DNA of 64,000 nt from positions 248,001 to 312,000 of the forward strand of contig JAMZAV010000800.1 of assembly GCA_024449915.1 (NCBI GenBank), given 5' to 3'. Positions 1 through 11,200 of the stretch are shown here, piece after piece. The stretch's first letter is position 1; the number at the start of each line of letters is the position of its first letter. Origin of the DNA: Sweltsa coloradensis. Its lineage: Eukaryota > Arthropoda > Insecta > Plecoptera > Chloroperlidae. The translations under genes and the position numbers were made by a program. The notes under the pieces are model-generated. The model did not search any database, was not told the DNA's origin, and saw only the letters and a program-made list of their open reading frames with translations.

Positions 1-1035
1 ATGAATTTTTAATATGAAAAAGAAAAAGTTTCATGTTCCCATTGAAGTTTAAGTAATTAAATTCTCGTTTGTAATAGGCGATAGTCCGGTAATGACTGTC
101 ATTTGTGCAAAATTTGGTTTTTTAAAGTCTATCCGTTTGGGACCCACAACATATACAAGCTTTTAGCCAGCTAACTATAAGCGCCCCATCCACCCAATCA
201 GATGAAGAAGAAACACTTGTAGAAATATTTGGTTAGTATATTTATATATCCAAGTATAACAAGGTGAAGATAAAAATAAAGTTTTATCTGTTACGAAACT
301 CAATAAAATATGTATTGCATTTAGGCAACATTAATGTTGCTATTTGCCCTACTTTCCTACTGTGATTATCTTCATCCTACACTCCATCGCACTTCGTAAT
401 TTAATTTGTGGTGTTTTTGATGGCGTTCGATAAGTACCAAGGGGACCAATGGCTTAATATCCCATCCGAAGGACGGTGTAATCCTTGACAGTCATATAGG
501 GGCTACCAGTTGGAAACCTTCTGAGATCTACTAGGAATACGCACTATCAGATCGGGATTGAACTTGAAATAAGTAATCTAATAGTAAAAGGCCAGTTATT
601 AAAGCAAGTTGCAGGTTTCTCTCTCTTATGGTTTCATCAAATCTTGACAAATGGCGAAATGGATGCCGTTGGTGTCACAGTGCAGATGTTACTTGCTGAA
701 CACATTAAACACTCTTCATCCAATGACATGCCCCATGTGTGAACCAAATTTAAACATTGTATTGCCCATTTTAGAAGATGTTTTATTGAAGCTGAATTAA
801 ACTCAGTATAGGTGGGTAGAGAGCTAATGGCTGGCTTGCTAAAACTGAGAATGGAAAATGGTAAAAGTTAATTCTGTGTTTATGTTTGTGGGTCCCAAAC
901 GGATAAACTATGAGAAACCAAATTTTGCATTAATGACAATCGTCTACCGGGCTATCGCCTTTAACAATTGAGAATTTAATAAACATTAACTTAAATGGGA
1001 ATATAAACATTTCCATTTTCATATTTAAAATTCAT
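1..1035. mobile_element. Long-TIR foldback-type DNA element
   Basis: The first ~150 bases and bases ~880-1035 are inverted copies of each other: the left arm has GTTTGGGACCCACAA near 137 and the right arm has TTGTGGGTCCCAAAC near 887, and the outermost ATGAATTTTTAATATGA pairs with TCATATTTAAAATTCAT. About 730 bases of non-coding sequence lie between. No transposase reading frame is visible, so it is probably a nonautonomous DNA transposon. The left arm starts at the window edge, so the element may extend further and no target duplication can be checked. Confidence 0.6.
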
Positions 1036-2879
1036 TAACAAGATAATGTGTTATAGAAACTAGTCAATTGCTTTTCAATGTGTACGAAAAACACGTGTAG
1101 CCTATTGTTATAAGAATAATATTATTGTTTGTTTTTAATGTCATGGCAATAAATGTAGATATGCGGTAGCAGATCCATATAGGCCCACTACATTGTTTCT
1201 AAAAAGTATTGAATTGATATAACACACGTAATTTCTCAATAGCTTGCCCTACTTGTATACCATCAAATAACAAGATATATCATTAAATTTACGTGGTTTA
1301 TGTGTGTGACGGCCTTCTTTCAAAATGGCCGCCATTGTGCCATTCTGTTTGTTTGACATGACCCTACGAGTTATTTTTCCTAAGCTATTTTCAATGGCAT
1401 GTTCTATGTATTTACCCAATTTCAACATTCCTTCATCAAATTTAAAAAAAAAACAATATGTTTCGCCGCCATCTTGTAAAATGGCCTCTATTGGTGTCGT
1501 GGGACAATTCTAAAAAAAAGCCCAACATTCAATCATTTTCCCGTTACATTCCTAAGTTAGTGTATCAAATGTTATATGAGTATCATAAACGAACAATCCG
1601 TATCACTTATCTGCATGTCCTTATAATATGTAATTTTCTATAAATAATCCCATTATGTTCCCAGGATGACCAAATATATCATTTAATTGGAAATTTCATG
1701 GAGAATCCAAATATTACTTCAGTTTTACTACAGCTGTAATAAAAATTATAGAAAATATATGAAAACCAAGAGCGTGTTCTATATGCATGTGCCTAAAAGA
1801 AGATGGCGTCGTAAAAAAACCTAGGCCCGGAACGACAGAATTCTACCCAAGATTTTTTCTATCCTCAAATACACCCTAACAGGATTAGAAGATAAAATCC
1901 ATCCAGGTCGAAATTCCTACGGGTCTTATGGCCAGGGACTGCACTATAATGTGCAAATCACAGGATATTAATGAGAATCATTATACGCACATGTTTAGTT
2001 TTGTAATTATTTTAGTTTGAAAAGCCCATTATATACAAATTCTGTTATAGCCATCTTGTTGCCAATATGCTGACACACATTAGTGATTTTTTTTCCAAAA
2101 CCATCGGATTTATATTGACACTTGAGATGTCCGTAAATTAAGGCGTAGTTAGGAAAAAGTGGGTTCACAAGGTCTATTTCGACCTATAACAGACTATTAC
2201 ATTGTTGTATTTTTATTATATTGCATTTGTATTGTTGCAAATTTTCTTCTGAATTGAATACAAGTTAAAATCAAGTGTCTGCAATTATTTTTCTGACATT
2301 TATTTTGGTTTTAGTAAGTCAATGTGCGGCGTTAGAAATGAATCGGCGGCCATCTTTGAAGCGTCGTGACGTAATGTTAGCAGTGAAATTTTTTCTTCAG
2401 TTATACAACCATACATGCTCCATGATGTGTAGAACCAAATTGTATGGGTTAGCCTTGCCCCCAAGTTTGAGCCCAACTTTCGACCGAGATGAACGACTAT
2501 TACGTGTGATAGGTAACCCCATACACAAATATTGAATGAGGGAACAAATATATTATAAGCAATGGATGCTTGGTTTCGAAATGAAGGTGGAAAACATTAA
2601 TATTAATATTTTCATAATAAAAATGCAATTTCCACTTGTATGTTTATTATCCACGTACCATACAACTCTAACCTTACGGGTGAGATTGAAATATTAGTGA
2701 CAAGTGTAAAGTCGAATCTGTGTAGTGTAAGTATAGTCAATAAGATCTTTGATCAAGGTACATGTGTTTGTCTTATCTCGATAAACCTCGTTGCATGACA
2801 CGAGACGGAGACGGGTTCAGAGTGGTAGAGAGGAGTGCTGAGGGTGTAGAGTGGGGGGGGGGGGGGTGCAAATCCCGGG
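1036..2879. other. Anonymous AT-rich sequence
   Basis: I see no supportable gene. Short open frames occur (for example 1,325-1,513 and 2,275-2,535) but lack splice context or recognisable motifs. A run of about a dozen G lies near 2,850-2,865. Confidence 0.5.
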
Positions 2880-3565
2880 ATATTATCGATCTTCTCTTAC
2901 CTTGTATTCTCGTAGCCACTAATGAGGATCGAGTCTATTCATCGGTTGCATTAAGAGCTTAACTTCAAACAGCTTCTCAGCAGTATGGCCTAGACAGGCT
3001 ACCTAGACCAAAGTTTACAGGCAGCGGCGTAACTACGTTGGGGGGTGGGGGGAGTTTTGGGGGGCTCCCTCCCACACACACACCAAGACTATCTTGGGGG
3101 TCTTATTTTCAAGAGCAGAAACAGTGGTTTGTGCGTGGCGTACAAGAGTCACTACACTTAAAAAATTCATCAGTCATCTCAATAAAACAAGAATGCGTTT
3201 TGGCGTATATAACTATGTATGACGGATATATGATACACAACACAAATTAATAATCCAGACAAATATCTGGAATTTTTCATTCAATTTTCAAATGCATCAC
3301 ATAATAATAATAAACGTGGATATTATTCAATAACATACAAATAATTATACTACATTTCACACACTCTTTAGACATAAACCTATATAATTAAATATTATTA
3401 TCGTTTAATTCACACACATTTTGTGCATGGCAATGCTGACTGCTAACATCGATATTCTGTTAAATATCTATGTCCAGAGGATTTTTAATATATTTATCTA
3501 TTATGCTTATTCCGGTGGCTATTCATCATCTATAAAGCACCACCGGGTTCGATATCCGGCTGAGA
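2880..3565. repeat. 3' flank of UGT-A, duplicated downstream of UGT-B
   Basis: This stretch matches 26,588-27,385 almost base for base over several blocks (for example around the shared GTATGGCCTAGACAGGC and GGCTATTCAT motifs). It marks the left part of the segmental duplication that holds the UGT genes. In UGT-A it is separated from the last exon by about 1.9 kb of inserted repeats (3,566-5,455) that are absent from the UGT-B side. Confidence 0.65.
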
Positions 3566-3629
3566 TGGGTTTTGGCGCGGCGCGCTACACACTCATGGCA
3601 CCTTATACAAAAATCAGAGTTGGGGTGTT

Positions 3630-3950
3630 TTCGAGGTGTTAAAGTGATTTTGACCATCTTTCAACCCATTTTTTTACCCATAAGGAATGATCGTACCCCA
3701 ATCAAATTTGGCATGTGTTGTCATGTACCTAAATCACTCCGATTTTGACGGTTTTTAAGATCAGAACACGTTTCATGATGACTGGCGACTCATGGTCATC
3801 ATGAAAAGCTTTATGAACTTCAAATCTGTCATAATCGAGGGGATTTAGGTAGCTACATGACAACCATGCCAAATTTGATTGGGGTACGATTATTCCTTCT
3901 GGGCGAAAAAAAATGAGTTGAAACATGGTCAAAATCACTTTAAGGATGTT
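3630..3950. repeat. Imperfect palindrome
   Basis: Left arm ~3,640-3,733 and right arm ~3,839-3,945 are inverted copies, with CCCCAATCAAATTTGGCATG in the left arm and its reverse complement near 3,870. A related single arm occurs at 25,800-25,950. This looks like a foldback element fragment; no coding content is evident. Confidence 0.55.
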
Positions 3951-3984
3951 AATTATGCCTGGCTATACTCCCTACCATAATTCG

Positions 3985-4215
3985 TCAGTTTCAATTGCCC
4001 AGCGATTCTTGACCAAACGGGTCGGGCTACAACGTTCATATTTTACACTGACATTAAGGTAATAGTGATGAAGTGCCTTTTGAAAGAAAAAGTTAGCTGA
4101 AAGGCATTGAATTAAAGGTTTTTATATCAGCCTTTTACAGACATATAAAAAACAATTAACCATAGAAACTCAACAATAATCACTTAACAATGCGTACAAA
4201 AAGCAATTTTTTGGG
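3985..4215 (-). mobile_element. Fragment of Helitron-like repeat (body type 1)
   Basis: The stretch carries, in reverse, the body of the repeat seen intact at 40,172-40,725: the blocks GACCAAACGGGT, CTACAACGTTCATATTT and GAAAGAAAAAGTTAGC. Both terminal motifs are missing, so it is a truncated copy. Confidence 0.5.
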
Positions 4216-4305
4216 CAACGAGATATTTAACATCCTATTGTTAATTGGTATTACCATAGCAACTAAAAGTACTTTATTCAAGTTATTCCATTTTAACACC
4301 CCCGT

Positions 4306-5072
4306 CTGGGCCCGGGGTAGAATTGACCCAGAGCATGGCTCTGCTAATCGTTAAAGGCGATTCAAGAGAAAAAGTCCACCTCGCAAACATCAGCTAGTAA
4401 GAGGGGAGTATATTCTCCCCGAAACTAGAGGCGACCTCTGGCAATCGTCGTCGGGGACACCTCCCCTTTACCTTGACGACCTCCCCGATGACGATGACAA
4501 TGAAACAACGAACGATGACAAAGACGATGACGAACGCGACGTGAGAAACATCCATTTCCTCCCCCTTACCCGTGGCTGGTTCTGACCAGCATGGACCCCT
4601 CCTCCCCATATCCCCTAGGCTAGAGTGGTGCATTATGACCTAACAGTTGACGCGTCCTTTATCCAAACAAACAAACAAAAACATTTTAACGATCCCGGGG
4701 TAGAATTGGCCCAGAGCATGGCTCTGCTAATCGTTAAAGGCGATTCAAGAGAAAAAGTCCACCTCGCAAACATCAGCTAGTAAGAGGGGAGTATATTACT
4801 CCCCGAAACTAGAGGCGACCTCTGGCAATCGTCGTGGGGGCACCTCCCCTTTCCCTTGACGACCTCCCCGATGACGATGACAATGACACAACGAACGATG
4901 ACAAAGACGATGACGAACGCGACGTGAGAAACACCCATTTCCTCCCCCTTACCCGTGGCTGGTTCTGACCAGCATGGACCCCTCCTCCCCATATCCCCTA
5001 GGCTAGAGTGGTGCATTATGACCTAACGGTTGACGCGTCCTTAATCCAAACAAACAAACAAAAACATTTTAA
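4306..5072. repeat. Tandem duplication, two ~383-bp units
   Basis: Two near-identical units start at about 4,311 and 4,694, each beginning GGGGTAGAATTG and ending with AAACAAACAAACAAAAAC. Each contains the block CTAGGCTAGAGTGGTGCATT, which recurs in a related form inside the palindromic element at 33,737-34,013 and near 14,680. The matching 79-codon minus-strand open frames in each unit are a by-product of the duplication. Confidence 0.75.
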
Positions 5073-5101
5073 CGATAATAATCTTCCAATCAAACTTGAA
5101 A

Positions 5102-5450
5102 AAGTAATTATATCCCAGGCACACAAAACACTTTTAAAAATACAACCAACCCTTACACATTCAACAGTAATGGTAGATTAAAAGAAGGGTCAAGCTCAAG
5201 TACTCTTCTACATTTGTGCATTCTTAATTAATAAATGTACACTGCCCCGTAACTACATCCTTGAAAAGCTTGACAAAATAGAATTTGCATGAACTAATAC
5301 GTTACGCTTGCAAATTATATTTTGACAAGCGTTTCAAGGATGTAGTTACGGGGCAGTTTCGTTTATGAATTAAGAATGCGCAAATGTAGAAGGGTATATA
5401 AGCTTGTTTGGCTGTATTTTTACAAGTTTTTTGTGTGCGTGGGATTACTT
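5102..5450. mobile_element. Foldback element
   Basis: Arms of roughly 150 bases (5,102-5,265 and 5,315-5,450) are inverted copies sharing CCCCGTAACTACATCCTTGA and its complement. The same family occurs at 24,962-25,385. It lies just past the UGT-A stop codon, so it may be part of the transcript's 3' end in this copy only. Confidence 0.65.
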
Positions 5451-5518
5451 CTCTGGAATGATTTTCATAATAACAGAACCACGTTAAATGTATATTTGTT
5501 CCCGTGGACAGTTTAGCC

Positions 5519-5825
5519 TTAAACACCGTTTGTTTTAGGTCCACCGCAGCCATTCATCTCAATCTTCGTCATAGCTTCACTGTTATCTTTCTTTAACCTA
5601 ATTAAACCCTTGCCCGTCATAAACAGTATGATCAATGACAGCAAAACCACAGCCAGTACGTCCAGTAACAGGTACTGATACCAGGCTAGGTCCATTGCAG
5701 CCTCGCGCAGGAGGGGTGCGCCTTTGGTCTTGATGACTAACTCGATCATGTACACAGCCTTCTTAAGGGGGGGCTCCATGATATCACGCATCTTCTTGGA
5801 GGCCACCATGGCGCTCTCCCGATAA
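5519..5825 (-). CDS. UGT: UGT-A coding exon 6 (membrane anchor, stop)
   Basis: The exon has 307 nt from the acceptor GGTTTTTCAG to a TAA at 5,519-5,521. It encodes the conserved DLAWYQYLLLDVLAVVLL transition into the transmembrane helix and a tail with KKDN. The tail is shorter than in UGT-B because the stop falls two residues earlier and two residues before KKDN are missing. Confidence 0.85.
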
Positions 5826-7962
5826 CTGAAAAACCAAGAGAATAGCAGCGAAGTGGATGGAGCAAAGTCAATAAAGAAGTTTCCCCGTTGAGGAGGTCCT
5901 CCAACTCCCTATCCAGTCGGTTCTTGGCGTTTGGACTTGGAACGTTTCGCGCGACTCTGTGTGATAATTTATGGAACTACTTCAATAAAACTACGTCACT
6001 TTTCTACCAGAAGTTAACAGTCGTTTACGTCGAATGCCGTGAAATATCAAAATATTAAATACGGTCGATTGTGGGCGAATGTTTTGGCTAAAAGCAACTC
6101 TCTTTATTGATGAGAATATTTCTGATGTAGTAGACCTAAGCCTAAGACCTAGGTCGACAACATGTATTGTTCAAGATTGCGATTTGAGTGAGTGGCTTCT
6201 AAGGCCCTGTCTCCTAAGCCTCTGGACCTTGTTCTTGGCTTCTAAGCCCTTGGGAACGACGGTTGCAGTGGCGTATCCAGGAATTCATAAAGGGGGGGGG
6301 GGGGTCAATACATTTTTTCAAAGATGTGCCGAAGGCTTAGTGGGGGGTCCGGGAAGCTTGCCCCCCGTAAAAATTTTTTTCTTCGTTTGTAGAGATCGGT
6401 GACTTCAAACTTCAAGGTCATTTTGGTAAAAATCTGTGCGTTTTAAAGCATCACAATACCAACTTTTTATCTACTAAAATCAGCTGTTTTTAATCCAAAA
6501 GTTTCCTATTTCAAGGTAATTTTGGTGAAAATCTGTTCGTTTTAAAGCATCAAAATAACCAACTTTGTATCTACTAAAATCCTCTTTTAGTCAGATGGTA
6601 ATTTGTAGTTATTTTATTTTCTCCGTTACACTTTTTTTTCAAAAGGGGGGGGGGGGTTGTCCCCCCTCTCCCCCTCTGGATACGCCACTGGACGGTTGTG
6701 CTACACGTTGCGAAGCAGGTCTTACAAGACAAACCGGTCCGGGCTTTGAAGGACTAAAAGTCTTCTATGCCCCGTCTCCTAAAATGCCCGCACGATAACC
6801 TTGTTCGTTCCCACCGTTGCGATGCGGGCTCTAGAAGACAAGCTCGACCGGGCTTTAAGAGACTAAAAGTCTTCTATGGCCCTGTCTTTTAACGCCCGCA
6901 CTCATACTATCTTCTAAGCCTCTTCGTTTTTCATGGATCAAGATTACGCCCTTACAGATTGAAAATAATAACGAATTTATAAGAGATAATTATTCTTGAA
7001 TTATTAAAAAAAAATCATACTCATGACTTTATATTCCATAGGTAATTCTGACAATATCTAGCTTTACATCGAAGCTGGCGTACGAGAGCTATGAAAGAGT
7101 GGAGTTTAGATCTCTATACAATCACCGGCAGGTGCTTACTACCACCACACTTACCGACTCTAGCTACCAGTGAAAGCAAGGCCAATAAAACTATCGCTTT
7201 ACATCGCATCAATACATTTTATAGTTTTTTTAAATTAATATTTTGCAGTTTTTTTAATAATTCCATATAAAACATGTCATTATTATAATACAAGAAAATG
7301 AAAGCAAAAGCAACAGAAAGAGCATTTGTCTAGTAGTACTTTCGTAACAGTTACCCTAGTTGCACTATATCTTTACACTTCAAAAACAACGTTGTTTTAT
7401 GTTCAAATTACATATCAATAAACAAAACATATTATTAATATCATTTTTTTTCAATCCACTACATCTCTAAAATTTTGCTAGTTAAAATGTTGAAATCTGT
7501 CACTTTTTAAATCTTGCCCTTAGTAGAAGATTACACACACATATTATCTATGTTTTGAATCATTAAGTGGACATTTGTTTACATGAGTCACTAACCTGGG
7601 TTCATAAATGACGGTGTGTAAGGCCTGGAAGAGAGTGTGGTTAGAAACTGACAGTAGATCTAGTGAGACACCGAATCCTTGTTCTTGGGCTAATCGCATG
7701 TTGAAGATATGATTACGATACAGCGGGATGCCAACGAATGGGACGCCGTGATACACGGCTTCGGCCATTTCATTGTAGTCTCCGTGTGAAAGGAAGGCTC
7801 GGACGTTTGGGTGACCTGAAATACAAGTTTTCATAATATTAAGGCACTAAGTTGCCTTATCGTCGATATTTCAATACGGTATTGCTATGTGGGAATATTT
7901 TCGACATCGACATTTGGGTTCTATATACAATTAAACTAAATAAAAAAGTTACCCAAAATTGA

Positions 7963-7993
<31 letters not shown>

Positions 7994-8225
7994 TGCAGAC
8001 ATTGTATTTTCGGGTAGTCCGTGTGGTTTTATTATCAGTTCCAACGTTTCGGGCAGTTCTCCCTGCCCATCTTCAAGGAAATTTAAAACATAAAACAATA
8101 TCAAAACAAACAAAACCTTACTTCTTAACAAACACTGCAACTGGATACAAAGACAAAACCAAAAAGCTTAGAAAACATAGATACAATACATGTCTGCATA
8201 TTCAATCCGTGAAAGTCTGCGATAT

Positions 8226-8282
<57 letters not shown>

Positions 8283-11200
8283 ATAAAAATAATAAAATAA
8301 TAATAAAAATACATTAAAACAAGGCCAGGGAATTTTTAGTGAAAATGTGTAAGACCTAAATGTTGTAAATGCCCTAGAAAACGTATCTATTACTTTCAAT
8401 TTCTGGCGGAGAGTTTAATAGTGGAAGTGACGGGTAGTTACATTAAATTTGTTCTGACTTTTAAAAATGGTGGAGGTGTCGGGTCATTCAATGCGTGAGA
8501 ATGCGTAATGTGTGAGAACGTAAACATCGTTATTCATTTTTGGCTATACCTCCCTTATCAACCCTTTTATTTTATTATTTTTATAAACATTTTTTTTAAA
8601 AAATTTTTTACAAATAATATTTCCATGTAAAGATATCGAAATTTTCATGTGATATCGATAATTGAATGCTATTTCATAGTCCAGACATATTTTTATCGCA
8701 ATAATTTGACATAACTGGACACAAAAAGACAAGTGAAAACCTCGTATCGGTATTTGCTGTAGAATTGCTATGCAACAATTCGAAACTTGTTGAAATGGCT
8801 CTAATTATCAAAAAGAGAAGATTGAAGGTTTTTGAATTCATGTCTTAACACGTGGAATGTGCTCTTTTCGATAAGTATTGCCATTTAACAAGCTTTAAAA
8901 ATGTTGCATAGCAATTTAAAAAAAAATACAGTTAAGGTTCTGCAATTAAAGGGTATTTAAACTATTTATATTACATTATTGAGGCAGTAAATTTCTTTAC
9001 ATTGCTTCCACACACCTTTTTTAATATTTTATCACCGATACATGAGGAGAAATGATTCACTAGATCAGTGATCTCACACCTGTGAAATAAGCAAAAAAAA
9101 AAGCTGAAACACTTTTGAAACCGATCTCGTAATAATAGCTGTTACGATTGTTCTTCACATCTGATAATTCGTTTGAAGTGAATGTTTGATGACTAAACTC
9201 AACCGTTTAGCAACATTATATCAGGGGAAAAGGGATTCTAGAAGTGACCCAGGGGGGTTGTAAGATGACTCAGGTCAGGCACACAGTCTAATATCAGGGT
9301 AGAAAACATCGCTCAACCTGTTGTCTTGGAAATAAGATTGAGAAATTACGATTATTCACATGAGGATCATCGCGATCAGCCTGCGAACACATTCACATTC
9401 AGTAGTACTATATACTGGTTTTGTTCCTGTGCATGTTGTTTACGTGTATGCTGTTAACATGTATGCTGTTCACTATTATTTCAAAATTTGAAGCCGAACG
9501 TTGTCAAAGCAATAACGGGATATCAATAAAGGTCGTCATTCTGAAAGAGATGATTACGTTGACTGTAACAAAGTATATACCACCAGAACTGGATCAGATG
9601 ATTCGGAATATTTTTGGTGACCCTGGAGTCAGGGTAAGGGATGGATATACATTTACCCAAAGAAATGACATTTTGAACTCGGCGCCTCCAGTAAAGCTAT
9701 TTCAACGCTGAAACATAGAACATGTAACAAATTATTGCATCCCCTACCCATGCTACAGTTGAATAAAACTAGAAAGCTTCGCAAACGCTTTTTCAGGCTC
9801 GTTGCTGGATGAGCGTAATTTGTTTAAAAACGAAAAAAGCGTAAAATTGCGGTTTTCATAAGAAATAATTATTCGATTACGCTCAAATTTCACACGAATA
9901 TATTAATTCATAAAATTAAGGTTCTGTGAAAACATAATTACAATCGGATAAAGCATGAAGCTCTTATAAGTCGAAGAAATTTTAAAAATAAAAACAAATC
10001 GTAAAATTGCAATTATCATGAGAAATAATTTTTTGATTGCGCTCAAATTTCACACGAATATATTAATTTATAAAAAAAGGTTCTGTGAAAAAATCATTAC
10101 AATCAAAGAAAGCATGTAGGTGTTATTGATTGATTGATTGGATATTGCTTAACGTGAACGTCTCATAAGTCGAAGATTTTTTTTTAATCGAAAAAATCGT
10201 AAAATTGCGATTTTCATGAGAAATAATTTTTCAATTGCGCTCAAAAACGTGGCAGTTCTAAGCTCAGAGATTTCGAAGGCCTCCAGAAAATTTCATCGCA
10301 ATTGGAGTATCGGTTTAGCCGGAATCGTGTTAACAAACAGCAAAAAATAACTTTCTTTTCTCCAGTGTAGTGAAATGGTATCTTCGTTTCGCTCGCTACG
10401 CTCATCCAATTATTATTTAACTAGGAAGCTTCGCAAATGCTTTTTCAGGCGCGTTGTTGGATGAGCGTAATTTTTTAAAAATGAAAAAATCGAAAATTGC
10501 GATTTTCATGTGAAATAATTTTTTTATTCCGCTCAAATTTCACACGAATATATTAATTTATAAAATTAAGGTTCTGTGAAAAAATAAATACAATCAGATA
10601 AAGCATGTCGGTGTTACAAGTCGAAGAAATTTGAAAAAAAAAAAAAAAAAATCGTAAAATTGCGAGTAACACGAGAAATAATTTTTCGATTCCGCTCAAA
10701 TTTCACACGAATACATCAATTCATAAAATTAAGGTTCTATAAAAATATCATTACAATCGGATAAAGCATGTAGGTGTTTTAAGTCGAAGAAGTTAAAAAA
10801 AATCGTAAAACTGCGATTTTCATGAGAAATAATTTTTCGATTACGCTCAAATTACACAGGAATATATTAATTCATAAAATAAAGGTTCTGTGAAAAAATC
10901 ATTAGATTCGGAAAAAGCATGAAGATGTTATAAGTCGAAGAAATGTTTTAAAAATCGAAAAAAATCATAAATTGCGATTTTTATAAGAAATAATTTTTCG
11001 ATTGCGCTCAAAAACGTGGCAGTTCTAAGTTTAGAGATTTCAATGGCCTCCAGAAAATTTCATCGCAATTGGAGTATCGGTTTAGCCGGAATCGTGTTAG
11101 AAAACAGCCAAAAATACAAAAAAAAAAACATTCCGGATTTTTTCCTCCAGTGTAATGAAATGGAATCTTCGCTACGCTCACCAATTATTATTTGATAACG

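Noticed and set aside
4394..5016. Pair of 79-codon minus-strand frames
   Set aside because: They are copies of a tandem repeat with no protein motif or splice context.
7993..8399. Frames with Tyr-Ile repeats
   Set aside because: AT microsatellite translated.
9421..9711. Open frame shared with 33,154-33,375
   Set aside because: Differences between the copies are mostly amino-acid changing, as expected of neutral intron, and the upstream frame is interrupted in UGT-B.
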